Below the pieces are notes generated by a model that saw nothing but the letters and a program-made list of their open reading frames with translations, was not told the origin of the DNA and ran no database searches. 64,000 bases of DNA from Pedobacter alluvionis (GTDB lineage Bacteria > Bacteroidota > Bacteroidia > Sphingobacteriales > Sphingobacteriaceae), in assembly GCF_003664035.1 (NCBI RefSeq), contig NZ_RCCK01000010.1:1178001-1242000 (forward strand). Direction: 5' to 3'. Of this stretch, positions 53,545 to 61,632 are shown piece after piece; the stretch's first letter is position 1; every line of letters starts with the position of its first letter. A program made the translations under genes and the position numbers.

Positions 53545-53884
53545 GATTCAAATATAGATTTTTATGGTGGAATTATTTACCACAAAGATACGAAGAACAC
53601 AAAGCGGGTTATTTTTTTGCCACGGAAACACGGATTGCACGGAATAGTCTTTGGTTTCGGATTTGATACCATTAAGAAATTTAGGACATTAAGGTGATTT
53701 ATGGCACTATAGCTTGAGCAGACCGTCCATTTTAAGCCTGATTGCAATGGAAAGCCCGGAACCCGATCCTTTATCGGGTGAGGACTTGCAATGAAAAGCA
53801 GGACTGAAGACCGCCACAATACGCTGTGTGCTCAATTCTAAAAATAATTAACTATGCGCCGTTAAACAATGACTAATGAACAAT
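53545..53884. repeat. Intergenic region with dispersed repeats
   Basis: No gene. Includes CCACGGAAACACGGATTGCACGG (half repeat, also at 55410), a hairpin ACCCGATCCTTTATCGGGT (53761-53779) and the GATTGCAATGGAAAGCCCGG element (53740-53759). A long reverse-strand frame here (53577-53819) is repeat sequence and was not called. Confidence 0.55.
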
Positions 53885-54421
53885 TTAACTAAACTCAAAA
53901 AAACTGAAAGAAGAATTGCCGTATTTTCTGGTTTCGGTATAACCCGGCTGGCTGTTTAGTTTCATATTACTCTGGTGCTCTACAACGAGCAAGCCATCGG
54001 GTTTAAGCAATTGTTGTTCTTTAACCATCACCGGAATCTGCGGAATGTTTGGCATATTGTAGGGCGGATCCGCAAAGATGAGATCGTAAGCGCCGGTCAT
54101 CTGTTTTAATAACTTGAAAACATCGCCTTTACGGACATCAACCTGATCGAACTGGTATTGTTTTGCGGTGTTTTTAACCCAGTTTACACAACCATAATCC
54201 ATGTCAATAGCCAAAATATTTTCTGCACCGCGTGAGGCAAATTCGAAGGTTAAATTTCCGGTGCCGCAAAATAAATCCAATACGGTGCAGGTTTCGAAAT
54301 CATATTTGTTGTTCAGGATATTAAAGAGTGCTTCTTTGGCCATATCCGTTGTTGGGCGTACCGGTAAATTTGCGGGGGGCTGCAAACGGATGCCCTTTAA
54401 TTTGCCACCAATTATTCGCAT
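53885..54421 (-). CDS. rsmD: 16S rRNA m2G966 methyltransferase RsmD
   Basis: A 178-residue SAM-dependent methyltransferase. MRIIGGKLKGIRLQPPA is the RsmD N-terminus, RPTTDMAKEALFNIL follows, then the SAM motif VLDLFCGTGNLTFEFASRGA and catalytic FADPPYNM (DPPY). It methylates G966 of 16S rRNA in the assembled 30S. Overlaps the upstream DUF3822 gene by 10 bp, so the two are coupled. Confidence 0.93.
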   Translation of the reverse strand: MRIIGGKLKGIRLQPPANLPVRPTTDMAKEALFNILNNKYDFETCTVLDLFCGTGNLTFEFASRGAENILAIDMDYGCVNWVKNTAKQYQFDQVDVRKGDVFKLLKQMTGAYDLIFADPPYNMPNIPQIPVMVKEQQLLKPDGLLVVEHQSNMKLNSQPGYTETRKYGNSSFSFFEFS

Positions 54422-55218
54422 AAATCTAAAGCAAGGAGACCGCTGAAATAGTGTTTAGGCATATCGGCCAGTAATTCGCTATTTTGTTTTCCAGCAGGGA
54501 AGAAGAAATAAAGTTGATTGAAATATTTTAACAAACAGTTGTAATGTTCGTCGTCGTCGTTAATAATACCCTGAATGTAAACAGGAATGGCATCATTTAA
54601 GCCCAATTGTTCAATCATTAACAAAAGGAAGTAATTAAACTCTTCCCCATTTTCTGATTCGTAATGGTTCTGAAAAACAACCTTTTTATCTTTGGTATAC
54701 AATACGTTGAATGATACTGCAGTAAAATCGATCAGTAAAGATTCGTCAGCTAAATGGCTAAATAAAGCTACCAGCGGTTCTGATTGTGGAAATAAATCGG
54801 TTTCCTGTGGTAAATTTGCTTTTACTTCATCATTTAAACAAAAAACAGTGTTAAAACCAAGTTCTTTGTTGTGTTTGGTATAAACTTTAGCATCCGAACC
54901 GAGGTATTGGGCATAAACAGCTAAATTTTCATCATCAAACCACTCATCAGGGATGAAAATGAAATTGGAGGTATGTATTGCTGCTTTAACCGTTCCGTAA
55001 TTTAAAGAAAGGTAGTGATCTGTTTCAAAAGCCAATTTGAGGTCTTTCTCAACATCTTCACAGCCCTGTTTATCAAAAATGAGGTTAATCTCCTCAGTAT
55101 CCTTATTTACCACGGCATAAGAAAAGCTGTCATTCGTTATTTTTAACAATAAATGGCAGTTTGCAGATGCATTTGTGTTAAAGTTTGGGTCGACCAATAA
55201 GAGACTATTGTTACTCAT
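54412..55218 (-). CDS. DUF3822 family protein
   Basis: A 268-residue cytoplasmic protein of the DUF3822 family, found beside rsmD in many Bacteroidota. It reads like an actin-like ATPase fold: YAVVNKDTEEINLIFD, IHTSNFIFIPDEWFDDENLA, SLLIDFTAVSFNVLYTKDKK, IYVQGIINDDDEHYN near the end. Such proteins recall BacA/PilM-type actin folds, but no function is known. First gene of the pair; its stop codon lies inside the rsmD start region. Confidence 0.8.
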   Translation of the reverse strand: MSNNSLLLVDPNFNTNASANCHLLLKITNDSFSYAVVNKDTEEINLIFDKQGCEDVEKDLKLAFETDHYLSLNYGTVKAAIHTSNFIFIPDEWFDDENLAVYAQYLGSDAKVYTKHNKELGFNTVFCLNDEVKANLPQETDLFPQSEPLVALFSHLADESLLIDFTAVSFNVLYTKDKKVVFQNHYESENGEEFNYFLLLMIEQLGLNDAIPVYIQGIINDDDEHYNCLLKYFNQLYFFFPAGKQNSELLADMPKHYFSGLLALDLCE

Positions 55219-55683
55219 TGAAACAAAAATAGAGTTTTTTAAGGATTAACGGTAAGATGAGGTTAAATTTTTGACTTTACCACAGAATTATTGGCTAATA
55301 GCTTAAAAGGAAGTTTGCTACTTTGTTTTTTTTACCACAGATAAAAAGGATAAACACAGATCATTTGTGTAAATTCTTAATTTAATAAGTAAACTGATAT
55401 ATCATTAGCCACGGAAACACGGAGCTCACGGAAACAATTCCTAGCCATTTTGCTTTGTAGTTGCCCAATGAATCTTTTTACCACCTGAGACACCTTAGTT
55501 CACTTTAGTGAATTCATATTCGCCAAAAAATATACAATTAACTTTGTGTTCTTTGCGCCTTTGTGGTTAAAAGAACATCAAATATATCTGTGAAGATCTG
55601 TGGTGAAAATGTCTGTGGTTTTTTTACCAAAATCAAACCTTTCAACTATTCAAAAATCGAAATATTCGGCTTAAATTCGGAAC
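55219..55683. repeat. Intergenic region with dispersed repeat halves
   Basis: No gene. Contains ACCACAGATAAAAAGGATAA (55335), GCCACGGAAACACGGAGC (55410), TTACCACCTGAGACACC (55480), CTTTGCGCCTTTGTGGTT (55552) and CTGTGGTGAAAATGTCTGTGG (55600). These are halves of the palindromic families seen elsewhere in the window. Confidence 0.6.
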
Positions 55684-56823
55684 ATGAGTTATAAGCCTAC
55701 CTATAAAGCGGCAAACACGATTGCAGCAACGATAGAACAACATTTTGTTAAACTGCATAAAAATGCAATTGCACAAGGTGAGATAGATTTGGCTACTCAA
55801 CCAGATCAAAAAATAATTGAAGCGATAATTGATGTTGCTTTTTGGAGCAGTCTGCGTAAGGAGGAAGGGCATTCGCCACGGATTTCGATTGCTTTTTTAC
55901 CACCAGAGCAAACCTCGAAACCATTACGGTTTGCGAAAAAACTAGCGTTAAACGCGAATACATTAACCAAAATAGCACCTGGGATTGAACGTTCCGGAAT
56001 TCATCTGGGCGTGTGGGAAGAGAATGGTGAACTTTATATCTGGGGTACAACCCTTAATATTCCGAACTTTTGTTTTGTAGTTGATGTTTCTGAACCTGGT
56101 TTAATTGTGATTAAACACCGGAGGATTTATGGCATTGGCAAGTTTACCAACGTTGCGGTACTAAAAGGGGAGCAGATCCGTATTGTTGACGATAGAAGCT
56201 GTACAAATAGAGATTGTCCGCCTATTTTGCAGGCTTTATTAGATCTGACTGTTTTGGCCAGCTGGAATGATCCGATTAATATTTTGATCCAGTTTTCGGT
56301 TTCGATGCGTGCGCATGGCAGGGGTGGGGCATTATTGATTATACCTAAAGGAGATACGAAATGGGAGGAATCCATTATCCACCCAATACAATATTTGGTA
56401 GATCCTCCATTTTGCGGACTATCAAACCTGGCGAAGCAGAACGGAAATCAAAGCGAAATTTTCTCTCAGGGCGCTGTTCGCCGTGAGGTAGAGCATTTGG
56501 CTGGTTTAACCGCGGTTGATGGTGCAACGATCATCAACGAAGAATTTGATCTGATTGCATTTGGTGCCAAAATCGGTCGCGCAAAGGGGAAACCTACGGT
56601 AGAGCAGATTGCTTTTTCAGAGCCGATTGTTGGTGGAGAAGACAAAATTCTTTATCCCGGACAACTTGGTGGTACCCGCCATTTTTCTGTTGCCCAGTTT
56701 GTAAACGATCAGCCTCAGTCTATTGGTTTAGTAGCCTCTCAGGATGGCCATTTTACCATTTTCAGCTACAGTAAAAAACAAAATATGGTAATGGCACATC
56801 GCATTGAAACACTACTTCTATAA
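55684..56823 (+). CDS. DAC-like (DACNV-type) putative nucleotide sensor
   Basis: A 379-residue protein with a C-terminal domain like the diadenylate cyclase (DisA_N/DacA) fold: VDGATIINEEFDLIAFGAKI (Asp279-Gly280-Ala281, the DGA motif) and GTRHFSVAQFVNDQPQSIGL (Gly330-Thr-Arg332-His333, where DacA has GTRHR). The third catalytic Arg is Phe334, so c-di-AMP synthesis is doubtful and a sensing role fits the DACNV group. The N-terminal ~240 residues form mixed alpha/beta (FCFVVDVSEPGLIVIKHRRI). No SAVED, CBASS or other effector gene adjoins. Single gene. Confidence 0.6.
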   Translation: MSYKPTYKAANTIAATIEQHFVKLHKNAIAQGEIDLATQPDQKIIEAIIDVAFWSSLRKEEGHSPRISIAFLPPEQTSKPLRFAKKLALNANTLTKIAPGIERSGIHLGVWEENGELYIWGTTLNIPNFCFVVDVSEPGLIVIKHRRIYGIGKFTNVAVLKGEQIRIVDDRSCTNRDCPPILQALLDLTVLASWNDPINILIQFSVSMRAHGRGGALLIIPKGDTKWEESIIHPIQYLVDPPFCGLSNLAKQNGNQSEIFSQGAVRREVEHLAGLTAVDGATIINEEFDLIAFGAKIGRAKGKPTVEQIAFSEPIVGGEDKILYPGQLGGTRHFSVAQFVNDQPQSIGLVASQDGHFTIFSYSKKQNMVMAHRIETLLL

Positions 56824-57075
56824 TTTAAATTGCTTAATTGTTACATTGTTTTATTGTTGAGGTAAGGAGCACTTAGAAAAGAGCATTACCTTTGCCACCT
56901 AAACCGTATTGCAGCGGCATCCCCCGATTTTTTCATCGGGGATATAGCGGAAAGACGGAAACCGGAACCGATTAGCATTGCAATTGCTTTTCAAAACAAA
57001 AAAAAGATTGTTTAAAACGGTAGTGGTAAACAGTTAACTGATTTATACAATTATCTATTCAGAAATTTCCCTTAA

Positions 57076-58509
57076 ATGATTCAGAACAAAAGCCAGCTTA
57101 TTGCCTCAGCATACGAACATACACCTACCAAAGAACAATTGATTTTTTGCGAACGGATGTCGGTGTTTTTGCAACAGGAGGATGAGTACCGCTGTTTTGT
57201 GTTGAAAGGTTATGCCGGTACGGGTAAAACTACTTCTGTAGCGGCCTTGGTTAAGGTACTGGCTAAATTTAACCTGCGTAGTGAACTGCTGGCTCCAACA
57301 GGAAGAGCGGCAAAAGTTATGAGCCAGTATTCGTACCGGAAAGCTTTAACCATACATAAAAGGATTTACCGGAAGCGTTCTGCCGCATCGCCAGAAATGC
57401 AATTTCAGCTGGCACCAAATCTCTCCGAGAATACGCTTTTTATCATTGATGAGGCTTCGATGATCGCTGATGAATTTAATGAAACAGGCTCTTCAATATT
57501 AAGAGATCTGCTGGAGTTTGTGTACAATACCAAAAACTGCTTTTTACTTTTTGTGGGCGATACGGCACAGTTGCCTCCTGTGGGGAGCTTAGATAGTCCG
57601 GCATTGAACGAACAATACCTAAAAGATAAATTTGCCTTAACGGTTTCGTCTGTAGAACTCAAAGAAGTGGTTAGACAGGGAAAGAAATCGGGTATTTTGG
57701 CCAATGCTACGATGTTGCGGAATCAGATTGCCAAAAATCCTGAAAATCCGATGCCTAAATTCCTGACTAAAAACTACACCGATATTTACAACATGGCTGG
57801 TGCACGTTTGGTAGAAGGACTGGAGTATGCTTACCGAAAATTCGGTATGGAAAATACCCTGGTGGTTTGCCGTTCCAATAAATCGGCCAATGTGTATAAC
57901 CAGCAGATTAGAGCAAGGTTGCTGTACCGCGAAGAAGAATTAACAGGTGGGGATCAGATTATGGTGGTGCGGAATAATTATTTCTGGCTGCCTGAGAACG
58001 AGGATACTGCTTTTATTGCCAATGGAGATATGGCGAAAGTAATTCGCGTAAGGGGAGAAGAAGAACGTTATGGTTTCCGTTTTGCTGATGCTACATTGGA
58101 GTTTATGGATTTCCCCGCTGCAGGACAGATTAGTTGCAAAGTAATGCTGGATACACTCAATTTAGAAAGTGCGAATCTTCCATACGAACAAAATAAGAAA
58201 CTTTTTGACGGGCTTAATGAAGATTATGAGCATATTGCCAATAAACGGCAACGGATGCTGGCCATTAAAGCCGATCCTTTTTATAATGCGCTGCAAATTA
58301 AGTTTGCTTATGCGGTAACCTGCCATAAAGCGCAGGGTGGACAGTGGGATGCTGTTTTTGCTGACCAGGGTTATCTTACAGAAGAAATGATCGATCTGGA
58401 TTTTCTACGATGGCTATATACCGCTGTAACGAGAGCGAAAAAAGAGTTATATTTAGTCAATTTTGCGCCCCAGCTTTTCGCGAAGACAGCGCAGGAGGAC
58501 TATTTTTAA
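57076..58509 (+). CDS. RecD/Pif1-like SF1B DNA helicase
   Basis: A 477-residue helicase. Motif I LKGYAGTGKTTSVAALVK, motif Ia APTGRAAKVM, motif II FIIDEASMI, motif III GDTAQLPPVG, motif IV region VVCRSNKSANVYNQQIRARL, motif V/VI TCHKAQGGQWDAVF and YTAVTRAKKELYLV. The layout matches RecD2/Dda-type 5'-3' helicases (AAA_30 plus UvrD_C_2) that act in replication or repair. No RecB/C partner adjoins and the N-terminal ~30 residues are short. Single gene. Confidence 0.85.
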   Translation: MIQNKSQLIASAYEHTPTKEQLIFCERMSVFLQQEDEYRCFVLKGYAGTGKTTSVAALVKVLAKFNLRSELLAPTGRAAKVMSQYSYRKALTIHKRIYRKRSAASPEMQFQLAPNLSENTLFIIDEASMIADEFNETGSSILRDLLEFVYNTKNCFLLFVGDTAQLPPVGSLDSPALNEQYLKDKFALTVSSVELKEVVRQGKKSGILANATMLRNQIAKNPENPMPKFLTKNYTDIYNMAGARLVEGLEYAYRKFGMENTLVVCRSNKSANVYNQQIRARLLYREEELTGGDQIMVVRNNYFWLPENEDTAFIANGDMAKVIRVRGEEERYGFRFADATLEFMDFPAAGQISCKVMLDTLNLESANLPYEQNKKLFDGLNEDYEHIANKRQRMLAIKADPFYNALQIKFAYAVTCHKAQGGQWDAVFADQGYLTEEMIDLDFLRWLYTAVTRAKKELYLVNFAPQLFAKTAQEDYF

Positions 58510-58660
58510 AACCTGTCGTCATGCTGAATTTATTTCAGCATCTTTCCTGCTACAAAATCCTGAAATGAATTACCTTCGGTGAGCTCGCTAAGGCTCGGTT
58601 CAGGGTGATAGTCAAAGCAAGATGAAGCCAAGAGAAATTTAGATACTAACCAATTATACT

Positions 58661-59332
58661 ATGAAATTTGCTTTTAGTCTTAAGAACAAGCTAAAAATAG
58701 CTTTCCTGCTTTTCTGCATCATGTGCTGCACTTTGCTGATCCGTTTTTTAGAGGATAAAAGTGTAGAGAAGATTAATGAATCTTTTATTTCAATGTACAA
58801 TGACAGGCTTGTACCGGCAACAGACTTATATTTTATTGCTGAAAATCTGCATTATAAAAATGAGATTCTTCAGGAAATATTATTGGGAAATGGTGCTGTT
58901 CATCCCTCAACTGGTATGGTTAAAATGAATAAACACAACCGTAAAATAGATTCTATGATCAATAAATATGAACTTACTTTATTGGTAAAGCAGGAGAAAA
59001 GTTTTTTAAACGATTTTAAAAAGGCATTAACTGTTCAGCAAGGACTGGAGACTAAAATTTTGAACATGGCTGGCACAGAGGCTAAGGCAATTTATGAGTC
59101 CGCGGGTAGGAATGCAGCAAAACAGACTTTAGCTAAACTTTCCGCCCTCATTAAAATACAATCTAAAGTTGGGAATGAGCTGATTAAAGGATCAGAAATT
59201 TTTGTTTCAGGAACCAAGGTTTACTCTACTTTACAGGTTATTTTGGCAATAGTAATCGGAATTATGATCGTGGCCATTGTTTCGGCTTCTAATGCGGTGA
59301 AAATTCAGAGCGAGAAGTTTAATTTGAATTAG
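58661..59332 (+). CDS. Isolated four-helix-bundle sensor (4HB_MCP-like)
   Basis: A 223-residue membrane protein: transmembrane helix ~9-28 (LKIAFLLFCIMCCTLLIRFL), a ~160-residue periplasmic helical bundle of the 4HB_MCP type (LEDKSVEKINESFISMYNDR, LVPATDLYFIAENLHYKNEI), and a second helix ~191-212. The cytoplasmic tail is only ~11 residues, so no HAMP or kinase domain follows. Similar solo sensors are frequent in Bacteroidota. Role unknown. Confidence 0.75.
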   Translation: MKFAFSLKNKLKIAFLLFCIMCCTLLIRFLEDKSVEKINESFISMYNDRLVPATDLYFIAENLHYKNEILQEILLGNGAVHPSTGMVKMNKHNRKIDSMINKYELTLLVKQEKSFLNDFKKALTVQQGLETKILNMAGTEAKAIYESAGRNAAKQTLAKLSALIKIQSKVGNELIKGSEIFVSGTKVYSTLQVILAIVIGIMIVAIVSASNAVKIQSEKFNLN

Positions 59333-59616
59333 ATTTTTAACGCTTTGAAAAGGCACGAAGCAATCTTAAAGCACACGCTGTAGCGATCGTTGTAAGATTG
59401 CTTCGTCGGCTGAAAAAGCCTTCTCGCAATGACGATTCCTCGCCGGAACATAGCAATAGAACCTATCCAGTGTTAATCTGTGTTTCTATTGCTAGTAACA
59501 AGTTTCGTCATCTCGACCGTAGTGGAGAGATCTGCGAGCAGATTTCTCCATTCCGTTTTACTCCATCGGATAGCTATCGGATCGAAATGACAATTTATGT
59601 AGGGTTGATTTTATTA
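59333..59616. repeat. Intergenic palindromic repeats
   Basis: No gene. CGAAGCAATCTTA (59356-59368) and its exact complement TAAGATTGCTTCG (59393-59405) form one hairpin, followed by CTGAAAAAGCCTTCTCGCAATGACG. A second element, GTCATCTCGACCGTAGTGGA with its partner near 59560-59590 (TCGGATCGAAATGACA), completes the region. Confidence 0.65.
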
Positions 59617-60462
59617 CTATTCAGCGTCTTCGTCTGTTAGTAACCTGATCGAATCGTCAGAAAGTACGATTAAACGCTCTTTATACAGTGAGCCAATGGT
59701 TTTTTTGAAAGCGCTTTTACTGATCTGGAAACGGTGATAAATATCTTCAGGAGAGCTTTTATCGCCCAGTTCAATTACACCGCCACTCTTTTTTAGCTCC
59801 CTTAACATCATCTCTTTGGAATCAAGGATATGTCCGTAACCGCTTGGTTGTAAGGTTAAATCGATCTTGCCTTCTACACGGATTTTCTTGATCCAGCCTT
59901 TACGCATTTCGCCTGGTTGGATATTATCGAAAACCTCATTGTTGTAAAGCAAACCGATATAAGTATTGTTGATAATGGCGTTGAAACCAAGATCGGTTTC
60001 TTCGGTAATCAATAAGCTTACTTCATCGCCCTCTTCAAAATCGAAGCCATCTTCTTCAACAAAATCATATAATTTAGAAGAAGCCAACAAGCGGTCGTTG
60101 CTTTCGTCTAAATACAGGTAAACCACATATTTATAGCCTTTTTGCATTGGCCTTTTTTGTTCGCGATCCGGAACATATACATCTTTATCAATACCGAGGT
60201 CCATAAAAACGCCATCATCACCATCAGAAACAACTTTTAAAAAGGCAAAATCGCCTACTTCAGCATAAGCTTTCTGGGTGGTTCCGGTTAAGCGGCCATC
60301 TTTCTGTACAAATACGAAAACCTTAATGTTATCGCCAATTTCTACACCATTCGGAACGTATTGGTAAGGCAGAATGACCAGTTTATCACCATCGGTTAAG
60401 TTTAATCCAGCTTCTGTTTTGCTTAAAATCCTTAACTCATTGTATTTTCCTATTTCAATCAT
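59617..60462 (-). CDS. CvfB-like S1 RNA-binding protein
   Basis: A 281-residue cytoplasmic protein resembling CvfB/YitL: three S1-type OB folds (DKLVILPYQYVPNGVEIGDN; FLKVVSDGDDGVFMDLGIDK with YVPDREQKRPMQKGY; then GLLYNNEVFDNIQPGEMRKG) and a C-terminal winged-helix (SPEDIYHRFQISKSAFKKTI). CvfB proteins bind RNA and affect virulence or exoprotein genes in Firmicutes; the role in Bacteroidota is not known. Normal length. Single gene. Confidence 0.85.
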   Translation of the reverse strand: MIEIGKYNELRILSKTEAGLNLTDGDKLVILPYQYVPNGVEIGDNIKVFVFVQKDGRLTGTTQKAYAEVGDFAFLKVVSDGDDGVFMDLGIDKDVYVPDREQKRPMQKGYKYVVYLYLDESNDRLLASSKLYDFVEEDGFDFEEGDEVSLLITEETDLGFNAIINNTYIGLLYNNEVFDNIQPGEMRKGWIKKIRVEGKIDLTLQPSGYGHILDSKEMMLRELKKSGGVIELGDKSSPEDIYHRFQISKSAFKKTIGSLYKERLIVLSDDSIRLLTDEDAE

Positions 60463-60866
60463 GTTATTGGGGTTTAACCATTTTCTTCAATGGCTTTTCC
60501 TACAAAGGTAGCAATGTTTAGGCGCAAATTGGTTTTTAAATCTGTAGGAGTAGTTTAACCACAGATAAAAAGGATGCACACAGATATTAATATCTATGCA
60601 TCTGTGATGAAAAAACTAACCTAATATTTGTTCCTCGCCAGGCTTACCATCGATAGATTCCAAAAGGATTGTCATCATTGCGAGAAGGAACGACGAAGCA
60701 ATCTATCATGCTAGTGATCTTTGGTATAAAGATTGCTTAGTCGGCTGAAAAAGCCTTCTCGCAATGACGATTCTTCGTGGCCCATGCGCTATGGAATGTG
60801 GCTACTTCAAATAGGAATGAAAAAAAATATATATTTTAGCAACTTATCTAACATTAAATCTACAAT
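60463..60866. repeat. Intergenic region with palindromic repeats
   Basis: No gene. A TTAACCACAGATAAAAAGG element (60553-60610) contains the palindrome GATATTAATATC. 60670-60770 is a nested hairpin: CATTGCGAGAAGG (60676-60688) with CCTTCTCGCAATG (60754-60766), enclosing GAAGCAATCT and AGATTGCTT. Confidence 0.7.
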
Positions 60867-61469
60867 ATGAACAAGCAGATTCCTCCATTTTTTTTAAGCG
60901 ACGAATATTTTATTGACGAGAAAGTAAACTTTTTAAAGTTTGCGAACGAGTACAAAGTTTATAACGATCAGGGTACTCAGATCGGAATTATTAAACAGCG
61001 TATTTCTGGCTGGCACAAGGTTCTAACCTTATTAGTTGATAAGCGCATGATGCCTTTTAAATTGGAAATTACTGATATTAACGATCAGTTACAGGCAACT
61101 ATTACCAGAGGCTGGACATTCTGGATGTCGAAAATTTTTGTTACCGATCCGCTTGGTGTTGAAGTGGGTATTATTAAACAAAAATTTAAATTATTTAAAC
61201 CAACGTTTACCATTTCGAGCCCAACTTCGGGAGAGGAGATTGCAAAAATATCCGGCGATTGGAAAGCCTGGAATTTTACCATCACCAACAATGCAGGTGC
61301 CGAAATGGGCAAAATAAGCAAAAAATGGGCTGGTGCTTTGAAAGAGGTTTTTACCACAGCCGATAAATACAATGTTTCTATCGATCCCAGTTATGCAGAA
61401 AGCAATCAAAAAGTCGCAATTGTGGCCACTGCCATTACCATCGATATGGTTTTGAAAGAGAGTAAATAA
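60867..61469 (+). CDS. Scramblase/LURP-one-related protein
   Basis: A 200-residue protein of the tubby-like LURP1/phospholipid scramblase fold: PPFFLSDEYFIDEKVNFLKF, two internal half-repeats with G-x-x-x-G-x-I-K-Q (GTQIGIIKQRISGW near 37-50 and GVEVGIIKQKFKLF near 97-110), and a single hydrophobic C-terminal helix (VAIVATAITIDMVL). Bacterial members may bind membranes or nucleic acid; no function is established. Single gene with a terminator. Confidence 0.75.
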   Translation: MNKQIPPFFLSDEYFIDEKVNFLKFANEYKVYNDQGTQIGIIKQRISGWHKVLTLLVDKRMMPFKLEITDINDQLQATITRGWTFWMSKIFVTDPLGVEVGIIKQKFKLFKPTFTISSPTSGEEIAKISGDWKAWNFTITNNAGAEMGKISKKWAGALKEVFTTADKYNVSIDPSYAESNQKVAIVATAITIDMVLKESK

Positions 61470-61505
61470 ATGGGTTAATTGTATGAATGATTAACTATTG
61501 AATGG

Positions 61506-61539
61506 GGCGGGTAATTAATATCAATTACTCGCCTTTTTT
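61506..61539 (+). terminator. Terminator of the scramblase-like gene
   Basis: GGCGGGTAATT (61506-61516) pairs with AATTACTCGCC (61523-61533; one G-T wobble), followed by six T. Confidence 0.8.
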
Positions 61540-61592
61540 ACGTAACCTTCTTTAGCTATAACTTTCTTACAAACGATATCAATTAATTCGGC

Positions 61593-61600
61593 TAAATTTG
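61593..61600 (+). promoter_or_regulatory. Bacteroidota -7 box of the ABC exporter operon
   Basis: TAAATTTG matches TAnnTTTG and lies 32 bp upstream of the first exporter gene's ATG. Confidence 0.55.
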
Positions 61601-61632
61601 GAACCTACAATTTAAGGTATCTTCTCATTGAT

